DNA of 5,113 nt from Piscirickettsiaceae bacterium (GTDB lineage Bacteria > Pseudomonadota > Gammaproteobacteria > Nitrosococcales > Methylophagaceae), in contig DAOUSV010000126.1 in NCBI GenBank assembly GCA_030627065.1, positions 1-5,113 on the forward strand, given 5' to 3'. The position numbers were made by a program, and so were the translations under genes. The notes under the pieces were generated by a model. It was not told the DNA's origin, made no database searches, and saw only the letters and a list, made by a program, of their open reading frames with translations. Positions 1 through 5,113 of this stretch are shown in pieces (within the stretch, counting starts at the first letter, position 1; the number at the start of each line of letters is the position of its first letter).

Positions 1-1553
1 TTACCAGAGCCATGTTTTTCTAATAACTCAGCAAAGGTTTTAACTTCTTCAACCATGATTAAGTTATATAAATCTTGGCGTGTATAAGCGAAATGCTCAC
101 AAATATCAGTATTGACTTCAACGCCTGCTTTTTCCAGTTCACAATCAAGCACTGATTTTAATAAGGCCGCACAACCACCACAACCTGTTGCTGCTTTGGT
201 ATCGTCTTTTAGAGCACCCAGTGTCGTACAACCTGATTCAATAGATGAACAAATATCACCTTTAGTGACATCAAAACAAGAACAAATTTGAGCTGATGCA
301 GGTAGAGCATCTGGCCCTAAGCCGACAGATTCATCAGAGCGTGCAGGTAATATTAATGAGTCAGGATGTTCTGGTAAATCAATATCACTTGAATAATATT
401 GTTGTAAAGTTGGATAGCCTGATGCATCGCCCACTAAAACAGCGCCTAATAATTTTTTATTATTTTGGCTAACAACAAGGCGTTTATAAACACCATCAAC
501 ACCATTTTGGTAGGTATATACAAGAGAACCTTCTGTTTTTGCATGAGGATCACCAATACTTGCCACATCAACACCATTCAACTTTAACTTAGTGCTCATA
601 TCAGCGCCGGTGAATTCGGCGGAACCACCAGCAAGTTGATCAACAACCGTACGGGCCATGGCATAGCCGGGAGCAACTAGGCCAAAAGTTTGATTATTCC
701 ATGAGGCACATTCACCAATGGCATAAATATCGTCATCAGAAGTTAGGCAGTTATCATTTATAACAACCCCTCCGCGATCAGCAATTTGCAAACCACAGGC
801 ATTAGCAATTTCATCTCGAGGACGAATACCGGCTGAATACAAAATCATATCAGTTTCAAGCTCAGTGCCATCAGCAAATAACATTTTGTGTTTACAGCTA
901 TCACCATCAACAATTTTAATTGTATTTTTATTGGTTAATACAGTTACATTTAATTCTTCAATCTTTTGTTTAAGTAAGCCCGCACCGCCATCATCAAGCT
1001 GTGCGCTCATTAAACGAGGGCCAAACTGAACAACATATGTTTCTAGCTTTAGATCTTGTAATGCTTTGGCCGCCTCAAGCCCCAATAAACCACCACCAAC
1101 TACAGCACCCACTTTCGATGTTTTAGCCGCTGTCATCATTTCATCAAGATCATCAATCGTACGATAAGCAATACAACCTTCACGATCATTACCTTGAATA
1201 GGGGGGACAAAGGCACTTGAACCGGTGGCTAAAATAAGTTTGTCATAGGTAATCACCACGCCTTTTTCAGAGGTTACCGTCTTATTTGCACGGTCAATAG
1301 AAGATGCTTTATCCCCCATATGAATAGTGATATTGTTATCGTCGAAAAAACCGTCTTCTACTAGTGATAAATCATTTGCTGACTTACCCGCAAAGTACTC
1401 ACTTAAATGAACGCGGTCATAAGCGGGAAGAGATTCTTCACAAAAGGTAACAACAGTATAGTTATCCTTAATCTCGCTGGCCATCAAGCTGACAAGAAAG
1501 TTTTGGCCAACCATTCCGTTACCAATAACGATAAGTGTTTGTTTGTTGCTCAT
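1..1553 (-). CDS. nirB: NAD(P)H-dependent nitrite reductase large subunit NirB (C-terminus beyond the left edge)
   Basis: The product is the cytoplasmic enzyme subunit that passes electrons from NAD(P)H through FAD and iron-sulfur centres to siroheme, reducing nitrite to ammonium. 517 complete codons are visible; NirB is usually about 850 residues, so the siroheme/4Fe-4S nitrite-reductase half lies outside the window. Visible in order: an N-terminal FAD dinucleotide fold (GNGMVG, residues 11-16), the NirB-like AYDRVHLSEYF stretch near residue 45-55, a second NAD(P)H-binding GGGLLG (153-158), a reductase C-terminal region, then a BFD-like [2Fe-2S] domain with C424-x-C426 and C458-GG-C461. The last visible part (CEHFAYTRQDLY, then KTFAELLEKHG) is typical of NirB just after the BFD domain. 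The ATG at 1551-1553 is preceded by a modest GGGA Shine-Dalgarno about 6 nt upstream. No frameshift or stop interrupts the reading frame. The promoter layout suggests nitrogen-regulated assimilation, so nasB-type naming is an alternative. Confidence 0.95.
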   Translation of the reverse strand, partial: MSNKQTLIVIGNGMVGQNFLVSLMASEIKDNYTVVTFCEESLPAYDRVHLSEYFAGKSANDLSLVEDGFFDDNNITIHMGDKASSIDRANKTVTSEKGVVITYDKLILATGSSAFVPPIQGNDREGCIAYRTIDDLDEMMTAAKTSKVGAVVGGGLLGLEAAKALQDLKLETYVVQFGPRLMSAQLDDGGAGLLKQKIEELNVTVLTNKNTIKIVDGDSCKHKMLFADGTELETDMILYSAGIRPRDEIANACGLQIADRGGVVINDNCLTSDDDIYAIGECASWNNQTFGLVAPGYAMARTVVDQLAGGSAEFTGADMSTKLKLNGVDVASIGDPHAKTEGSLVYTYQNGVDGVYKRLVVSQNNKKLLGAVLVGDASGYPTLQQYYSSDIDLPEHPDSLILPARSDESVGLGPDALPASAQICSCFDVTKGDICSSIESGCTTLGALKDDTKAATGCGGCAALLKSVLDCELEKAGVEVNTDICEHFAYTRQDLYNLIMVEEVKTFAELLEKHGSG

Positions 1554-1593
1554 GTAGATCCCAAAATAAATCAGTAAATAATAGCAAGGGTAG

Positions 1594-1609
1594 TGCACAG
1601 CCTATGCCA
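1594..1609 (-). promoter_or_regulatory. Sigma-54 (-24/-12) promoter of nirB
   Basis: On the minus strand this reads TGGCATAGGCTGTGCA. Compared with the sigma-54 consensus TGGCAYRNNNNTTGCW, every fixed position matches except the first T of the -12 block (G here). The GG (1608-1607) and GC (1596-1595) are separated by exactly 10 bp, the spacing sigma-54 requires. The predicted start of transcription is near 1583, giving a leader of about 30 nt before the nirB ATG that includes its Shine-Dalgarno. The assignment is supported by the IHF-type site and inverted-repeat enhancer upstream. It is a prediction from pattern only. Confidence 0.7.
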
Positions 1610-1615
1610 TTACTG

Positions 1616-1628
1616 TAAGTGACTGATA
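1616..1628 (-). promoter_or_regulatory. Putative IHF binding site between enhancer and nirB promoter
   Basis: The minus strand reads TATCAGTCACTTA, a full match to the IHF consensus WATCARNNNNTTR. It lies just upstream of the -24 element (about -33 to -45 relative to the predicted start) and between the promoter and the inverted-repeat enhancer, which is where IHF normally bends DNA to let an enhancer-bound activator touch sigma-54 polymerase. The consensus is short, so the position adds most of the weight. Confidence 0.5.
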
Positions 1629-1638
1629 TGTAAATTTA

Positions 1639-1667
1639 TTCATGATGGCAACGCTGTTGAACATGAA
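1639..1667. repeat. Imperfect inverted repeat in the divergent control region
   Basis: Arms TTCATG (1639-1644) and CATGAA (1662-1667) enclose a second pair CAAC (1649-1652) and GTTG (1656-1659), separated from the outer arms by a 4/2-base asymmetric gap. It could be a regulator site or a small hairpin in a kinase transcript. It lies between the IHF-type site and the enhancer. No function can be assigned. Confidence 0.3.
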
Positions 1668-1681
1668 CCTTAATGCTTGTT

Positions 1682-1722
1682 TTGCACCAAAAGAAAGCGA
1701 GTTGTTGCACATGCTGGTGCAA
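1682..1722. promoter_or_regulatory. Inverted-repeat enhancer, NtrC-like half-sites
   Basis: The element holds TTGCACCA (1682-1689), then TTGCAC (1705-1710), a 6-bp spacer and GTGCAA (1717-1722); the last arm extends to TGGTGCAA (1715-1722), the exact reverse complement of the first. TGCACCA/TGGTGCA are the half-sites of NtrC-family enhancers such as those at glnA. The closely spaced pair is 16 bp (TGCAC-N6-GTGCA), one base shorter than the usual 17-bp NtrC site, and the left copy at 1682 is only a good half-site. The centre is about 130 bp upstream of the predicted nirB start, typical for a sigma-54 enhancer. Another activator with similar half-sites is possible. Confidence 0.5.
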
Positions 1723-1726
1723 GGAG
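1721..1726 (+). promoter_or_regulatory. Strong Shine-Dalgarno of the leader ORF
   Basis: AAGGAG stands 6 nt before the ATG at 1733-1735, close to ideal strength and spacing. Its first two bases are also the end of the GTGCAA enhancer arm, so a hairpin formed by that inverted repeat in the RNA would touch this ribosome site. It is a much better ribosome site than the one directly before the kinase ATG. Confidence 0.55.
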
Positions 1727-1732
1727 AACGCG

Positions 1733-1762
1733 ATGTATGACGAATGTAAGTTCACTCCTTAA
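1733..1762 (+). CDS. Putative 9-residue leader peptide upstream of the kinase
   Basis: The reading frame encodes MYDECKFTP and ends at TAA 1760-1762. It starts behind a canonical Shine-Dalgarno (AAGGAG, 6-nt spacing) and stops 5 nt before the kinase ATG at 1768, in a different frame. This spacing suits translational coupling, in which ribosomes finishing the leader reinitiate on the kinase, whose own ribosome site is only AAGG (1761-1764) at a cramped 3-nt distance. The peptide has no run of a single amino acid typical of attenuators. It may be a chance ORF; the evidence is ribosome-site quality and position only. Confidence 0.4.
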   Translation: MYDECKFTP

Positions 1763-1767
1763 GGTGT

Positions 1768-4434
1768 ATGTTAATATGCTCTTTACCCCTTATTTTTATA
1801 TGTGTAATTAGCCTTATGAAACAAAAGTTAGTTAGAACGTTACCATTGTTCGTCTTTTTTTCGACCTTTTTGATATCTTTATTTTCATATATTTACAGCA
1901 CCGATAATCTCACTGAAGACATGAAGCAATCTTTTGAAAATAGTGCAGAAAAATACTTTCAAGTAGTTAAAAAGAATGTTGAACTTCACTTAAATATAGG
2001 TGCCTCGGTGGCGGCTCTTTTTCATTCTTCTAACGAGGTTAATCGAACGGAGTTTAGAGTTTTTGGAGGTCAAGTACTAAAAGGCCATGAGGATATTCAA
2101 TCGCTTAATTGGATTATGCCTATCACACATGACCAACGAGAATCTTACGAGAATAGTGTTAGACAGCAAGGTTATAAAGACTTTATTATTCATCACGGCT
2201 ATAACGATAACGGAGTGCTTAATGCACCCGAACAAGATATTTACTACCCGATTCATTATTTAGAGCCAATGGATAAAAATATAAAAGCTTTTGGATTTGA
2301 TATTACAAAAAATAGGGGTTCTGAATCGGTACTTAAAGAAAGCGTCATATCACAGGAAGTTCGAGCAAGTGAGCCTATTACCTTGGTACAAGGGGAGGAG
2401 AATAAAACGGCAATTATATTTCTTTTTCCTGTCTATAAAGAGTTATTATTACAAGGTATTGTTCAATTAGTTGTACGACTGAATGAGACTCTATCAAATA
2501 ACGAACTGTTAGAGGAGTTAGGCAATGTATTTCATAGTAAAATAATTGATATTGATTCAGAAGTAATCGTTACAGAAAATACGACTCAATCATTTGGTGG
2601 CGAAACACCGTTCTATCAAGAGATTATCTGGGATATCGGTGGGCGAAAATGGAAATTTGAGTTTTATCCAAGTGAACAATTTATTTATGATTATAAAATA
2701 GAGAAAAACAAGATAGTAGTCATATTCTTTTTTTCTTTAATAGGTACATTCTTTATTTCTCTATTTATTTACATCACGATAAAACAAAGCGGTAAAGTCG
2801 AACAGAAGAGCCATTTATTACAGGAATCACAAACGTCGTTAATGCAGTTAAAAGACGCATTGGATCAGCATGCTATTGTCAGTATTGCAGACGTTAACGG
2901 TAATATTACTTTTGCGAATGAAAAATTTGAACAAATTAGTCAATATACTCAGGATGAATTAATAGGACAAAATCATCGAATCTTAAAATCTGATTTTCAT
3001 TCTGATTCTTTCTTTCAAGAGATGTGGACCACGATTGCCAATGGTAAATTATGGCACGGTGAAATAAGAAATAGAGCTAAAGATGGTTCTTTCTATTGGG
3101 TTTCGTCAACTATTACCCCTCAATTAGGGAGCAATGGTAAACTTGAACAATATATTGCCATACGAACTGATATTACGGAATTAAAGAGATTAGAAGCTGA
3201 AAGATATATAGGACAACAAAATTCTCGTATTCGCGCCGATGTATCGCAGAAGTTTCAAGAGGGGCTGCCATTAAAGCAGCGTTTTGAAGACATTTTAACT
3301 ATGTTATGCAATTTTGAAGATTTACATATTCAGAAAAAAGCAGGTGTTTTTCTCAAGAATGGTGATGATCTTAATATGTTTGCCATGTATGGCGAGTTTT
3401 CAGACGAATTCATCATCAATGAAAAATGTATTAAAGTGGATGCTTGTCTATGTGGCAAGGTGGCAACAAGTGGATTATTAAAAATTTCCGATGATTGTTT
3501 TACTGATCATGAACATACTCATACCTTTGAAGGGATGACTGCTCACGGACATTATATTATTCCACTGAACTACGCTAATGAAGTATTGGGGGTTTTATAT
3601 TTATACACAGAACCTTATCCATCACGAGATTCAGAGCGTTTAGCCACATTATCAGCTATTGGTCACATGGCAGGATTGGCGATTGCTAATGAGCAAACAC
3701 AACAGGCATTAATTATTGAGCGAATTAAGTCAGATAAAGCCAATCAAGCAAAATCTGAGTTCTTATCTTCAATGAGTCACGAATTAAGAACGCCACTCAA
3801 TGCTGTTTTAGGTTTTAGTCAACTGTTAGAAAGTGATATTGATAACCCTCTAAGTGCAGAGCAAAAAGAAAATGTTGATTACATTATATCAAGTGGAAAT
3901 CATCTATTGAACCTTGTTAATGACGTGTTAGAACTGTCGACTATTGAGGCAGGGCAGGTTGAAGTCTCAATAGAATCTATTCACGTTGTTGAATTGATAG
4001 AGGATGTAAGTGTATTAATTCGTGCGATTTCCTCTAAAGAAAATATCAGCCTCAAGATCATATCAAATAATGATATTACAATTTCTGCCGATTACACCAG
4101 AGTTAAACAGGTACTTATCAATCTGATTAATAATGCCATTAAATACAATGTTAAAGGTGGCAGTGTGACAGTTGACTGGGCAGAAACGGAGCACGGAACA
4201 GTTAAAATTAATATTATTGATACAGGTGTTGGTATTCCGGCAGATAAGCACGATAAAGTATTTGGTGCTTTTGAGCGGCTTGGACAAGAGAGCTCAACGA
4301 TTGAAGGAACTGGGATTGGCCTTGTTGTGACTAAGGACTTAATCGAGTTAATGGGCGGCTCAATTGGCTTTGAAAGTATTGAGGGCCAAGGCTCGACATT
4401 CTGGTTCGAATTGGCTTTAGCTAAAACCGTATAG
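1768..4434 (+). CDS. Membrane sensor histidine kinase, CHASE-PAS-GAF-HisKA-HATPase_c
   Basis: This 888-residue inner-membrane kinase should sense an extracytoplasmic ligand and autophosphorylate for transfer to an unidentified response regulator. Order: hydrophobic segments at 2-16 and about 24-43; periplasmic CHASE domain about 60-300 (W115-I-M-P, YYPIHYLEP 159-167, G176-F-D, FPVY 220-223); second membrane segment about 316-338; PAS with PAC about 360-475, ending RTDITELKRLE; Cys/His-rich GAF about 495-640; HisKA with SHELRTP, phosphoacceptor H671; HATPase_c with N-box N785-L-I-N-N789, G1 DTGVGIP 818-824, F-box FGAFERL from 832, and G2 GTGIGL 847-852. All catalytic boxes are intact. The protein ends at the ATPase domain: no receiver or HPt. 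The start is uncertain: ATG 1768 has a close AAGG, while Met17 (1816, MKQKLVR then a membrane segment) looks like a natural N-terminus but lacks a ribosome site. The ligand is unknown; position between nirB and amtB hints at nitrogen status. By eye it is more AT-rich than its neighbours. Confidence 0.9.
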   Translation: MLICSLPLIFICVISLMKQKLVRTLPLFVFFSTFLISLFSYIYSTDNLTEDMKQSFENSAEKYFQVVKKNVELHLNIGASVAALFHSSNEVNRTEFRVFGGQVLKGHEDIQSLNWIMPITHDQRESYENSVRQQGYKDFIIHHGYNDNGVLNAPEQDIYYPIHYLEPMDKNIKAFGFDITKNRGSESVLKESVISQEVRASEPITLVQGEENKTAIIFLFPVYKELLLQGIVQLVVRLNETLSNNELLEELGNVFHSKIIDIDSEVIVTENTTQSFGGETPFYQEIIWDIGGRKWKFEFYPSEQFIYDYKIEKNKIVVIFFFSLIGTFFISLFIYITIKQSGKVEQKSHLLQESQTSLMQLKDALDQHAIVSIADVNGNITFANEKFEQISQYTQDELIGQNHRILKSDFHSDSFFQEMWTTIANGKLWHGEIRNRAKDGSFYWVSSTITPQLGSNGKLEQYIAIRTDITELKRLEAERYIGQQNSRIRADVSQKFQEGLPLKQRFEDILTMLCNFEDLHIQKKAGVFLKNGDDLNMFAMYGEFSDEFIINEKCIKVDACLCGKVATSGLLKISDDCFTDHEHTHTFEGMTAHGHYIIPLNYANEVLGVLYLYTEPYPSRDSERLATLSAIGHMAGLAIANEQTQQALIIERIKSDKANQAKSEFLSSMSHELRTPLNAVLGFSQLLESDIDNPLSAEQKENVDYIISSGNHLLNLVNDVLELSTIEAGQVEVSIESIHVVELIEDVSVLIRAISSKENISLKIISNNDITISADYTRVKQVLINLINNAIKYNVKGGSVTVDWAETEHGTVKINIIDTGVGIPADKHDKVFGAFERLGQESSTIEGTGIGLVVTKDLIELMGGSIGFESIEGQGSTFWFELALAKTV

Positions 4435-4453
4435 TCAGTAACGTGCCGTTTTA

Positions 4454-4469
4454 CAGAGTATATACTCTG
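4454..4469. repeat. Perfect 16-bp palindrome
   Basis: CAGAGTATATACTCTG is its own reverse complement and begins 19 nt after the kinase stop codon. As RNA it would give a 6-bp stem with a 4-nt loop, but no T-run follows, so it is not a convincing terminator. It could be a transcript-end stabilising hairpin or a protein site. Confidence 0.5.
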
Positions 4470-4495
4470 GCTATTATAGCAATAAGATCTATTGC
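4470..4495. repeat. Two overlapping short inverted repeats
   Basis: GCTAT-T-ATAGC (4470-4480) abuts the preceding palindrome, and GCAATA-AGATC-TATTGC (4479-4495) shares two bases with it. The two hairpins exclude each other only at the shared GC. Function unknown. Confidence 0.4.
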
Positions 4496-4502
4496 ATTAT
4501 GA

Positions 4503-4545
4503 TGGCCAGGTTGTCGCGAGAATGACACGATTCTGAACTAGGCCA
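4503..4545. repeat. Longer imperfect hairpin
   Basis: Outer arms TGGCC (4503-4507) and GGCCA (4541-4545) continue as a mismatched stem (GGTT against AACT, with one G-U pair), and an inner pair AGAAT (4519-4523)/ATTCT (4530-4534) closes a 6-nt loop. No T-run follows. It may be a structured 3' untranslated element of the kinase transcript or a dispersed intergenic repeat; this cannot be told from one copy. Confidence 0.3.
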
Positions 4546-4576
4546 CACCTTTAAGTAAGTTAGCTTTAAATACGAC

Positions 4577-4600
4577 TTTTGAAGTTTTAACTCTTCAAGA
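4577..4600. repeat. Small AT-rich inverted repeat
   Basis: TTGAAG (4579-4584) and CTTCAA (4593-4598) form a perfect 6-bp stem around an 8-nt loop, extendable by two pairs if one G-U is allowed. It is weak thermodynamically and has no clear role. Confidence 0.25.
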
Positions 4601-4622
4601 TAATATGATAATAGAAACAAAA

Positions 4623-4649
4623 AAGGCGATCCCTTAATGAGATCGCCTT
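4623..4649 (-). terminator. Rho-independent terminator of amtB, probably bidirectional
   Basis: A perfect 9-bp stem AAGGCGATC (4623-4631)/GATCGCCTT (4641-4649) encloses a 9-nt loop. Read on the minus strand it starts 27 nt after the amtB stop and runs into TTTTTTGTTT, a good U-tract. Read on the plus strand it is followed by the T-rich GCTTGTTTTT (4650-4659), so it probably also ends the convergent kinase transcript, about 190 nt after that gene's stop. Confidence 0.88.
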
Positions 4650-4676
4650 GCTTGTTTTTGGTGCAGTTATCGACGT

Positions 4677-5113
4677 TTATTTAACGTTGGTAGTGAACTC
4701 CGGATAGGCCTCCATACCACATTCACTTAAATCAACACCGTCATATTCTTCTTGTTCTGATACACGGATACCCATCACTAGTTTAAGTACATACCAAACT
4801 ATGAAGCTTGTACCAAATACCCAGATGAAGATAGTTGCCGCACCAGCTAATTGACCTGTGAAGCTTGCATCTGAATTAGTTAATGGCACTGCAAGCAGAC
4901 CCCATAAACCAACTACACCATGAACAGAGATAGCACCTACTGGATCATCTAGTTTAAACTTATCTAATGTAATAATTGAGAATACAACTAACGTACCACC
5001 GACAGCACCAATCATGGTTGCCATTAGAGGTGTTGGTGTATCTGGACCAGCCGTAATCGCAACTAGACCAGCTAATGCGCCGTTTAAAATCATGGTTAAA
5101 TCAGCTTTACCAA
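4677..5113 (-). CDS. amtB: Ammonium transporter Amt/AmtB (N-terminal part beyond the right edge)
   Basis: The product is a trimeric inner-membrane channel that takes up ammonium and is usually gated by a GlnB/GlnK PII protein. Only the last 144 complete codons are visible, about a third of the usual 400-450 residues. The frame is open to the window edge (reading GKADLT before the Met at 5091-5093), so that Met is internal. Visible: the Amt helix containing GALAGLVAITAG, then three further membrane segments including DDPVGAISVHGVVG, whose His (4920-4922) corresponds to the second pore twin-His (H318 of E. coli AmtB). The last helix passes into the cytoplasmic tail GIRVSEQEEYDGVDLSECGMEAYPEF-like region (stop TAA 4677-4679), equivalent to the tail that contacts GlnK; the HGE of E. 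coli is CGM here. It converges on the kinase and ends in a strong terminator. Amt genes are commonly NtrC-regulated, but its promoter is off the window. Confidence 0.95.
   Translation of the reverse strand, partial: GKADLTMILNGALAGLVAITAGPDTPTPLMATMIGAVGGTLVVFSIITLDKFKLDDPVGAISVHGVVGLWGLLAVPLTNSDASFTGQLAGAATIFIWVFGTSFIVWYVLKLVMGIRVSEQEEYDGVDLSECGMEAYPEFTTNVK

Larger units (their letters stand above)
4435..4622. other. Intergenic region with short palindromes, no gene seen
   Basis: The stretch between the kinase stop and the terminator has no ORF with a credible ribosome site and nothing resembling a known RNA gene. It carries several inverted repeats listed separately. The two genes converge on it, so it would form the 3' untranslated region of the kinase transcript. 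Confidence 0.5.

Noticed and set aside
1583..1598. Overlapping alternative sigma-54 element GTGCACTACCCTTGCT on the minus strand
   Set aside because: It has a good -12 block but lacks the GG of the -24 block; the element at 1594-1609 keeps both GG and GC and is the better candidate.
1554..1767. FNR/CRP-type site (TTGAT-N4-ATCAA or TGTGA-N6-TCACA) for nirB
   Set aside because: I read the region on both strands and found no acceptable match; TGTTGAACA at 1656-1664 is too short to count.
1554..1767. A sigma-70 promoter for the kinase
   Set aside because: Hexamers such as TTGAAC (about 1657) and TATGAC (1736) each match only four of six positions and no pair has 16-18 bp spacing.
4063..4287. 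74-codon ORF on the minus strand inside the kinase gene
   Set aside because: It lies wholly antisense to the conserved ATPase domain of the kinase, shows no protein-like pattern and has no ribosome site; it is a shadow frame.
4435..4680. Mobile element, attachment site or CRISPR remnant in the convergent intergenic region
   Set aside because: The inverted repeats are short and differ from each other, with no direct repeats, no transposase fragment and no regularly spaced units.
4677..5093. Treating the Met at 5091-5093 as the start of a 138-residue protein
   Set aside because: The frame stays open to the window edge and the residues before it continue the Amt family sequence, so this Met is internal and the gene is simply cut by the window.

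Overview
The window looks like chromosomal DNA of an AT-rich gammaproteobacterium, probably a marine Alteromonadales (Colwellia/Thalassotalea-like). I judge this from codon style, low GC, and the sequence character of the NirB, Amt and sensor-kinase proteins; it is an inference, not a database result. I see no mobile element, CRISPR array, tRNA or rRNA.

Layout: (1) 1-1553, minus strand: the first 517 codons of nirB, the large subunit of NAD(P)H nitrite reductase, running off the left edge. (2) 1554-1767: a divergent control region. Read towards nirB it contains, in the order expected of a sigma-54 promoter, an upstream inverted-repeat enhancer (TTGCAC/GTGCAA half-sites, NtrC-like), a perfect match to the IHF consensus, and a -24/-12 element with GG-N10-GC spacing. 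Read the other way it holds a strong Shine-Dalgarno and a 9-codon leader ORF that ends 5 nt before the kinase start. (3) 1768-4434, plus strand: an 888-residue membrane sensor histidine kinase, TM-CHASE-TM-PAS-GAF-HisKA-HATPase_c, with no receiver domain and no response regulator gene in the window. (4) 4435-4676: an intergenic stretch with several short palindromes and one clear rho-independent terminator. (5) 4677-5113, minus strand: the C-terminal 144 complete codons of an Amt/AmtB ammonium transporter, running off the right edge.

How it fits together: nirB reduces nitrite to ammonium and Amt imports ammonium, so the two flanking genes both supply ammonium. The sigma-54/IHF/enhancer layout argues that this nirB is controlled by nitrogen limitation (assimilation) rather than mainly by anaerobiosis, and I find no FNR-type site. 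The kinase lies between them with its own orientation. A role for it in nitrogen sensing is suggested only by position. Its most unusual part is a GAF domain rich in Cys and His, which might bind a metal or cofactor.
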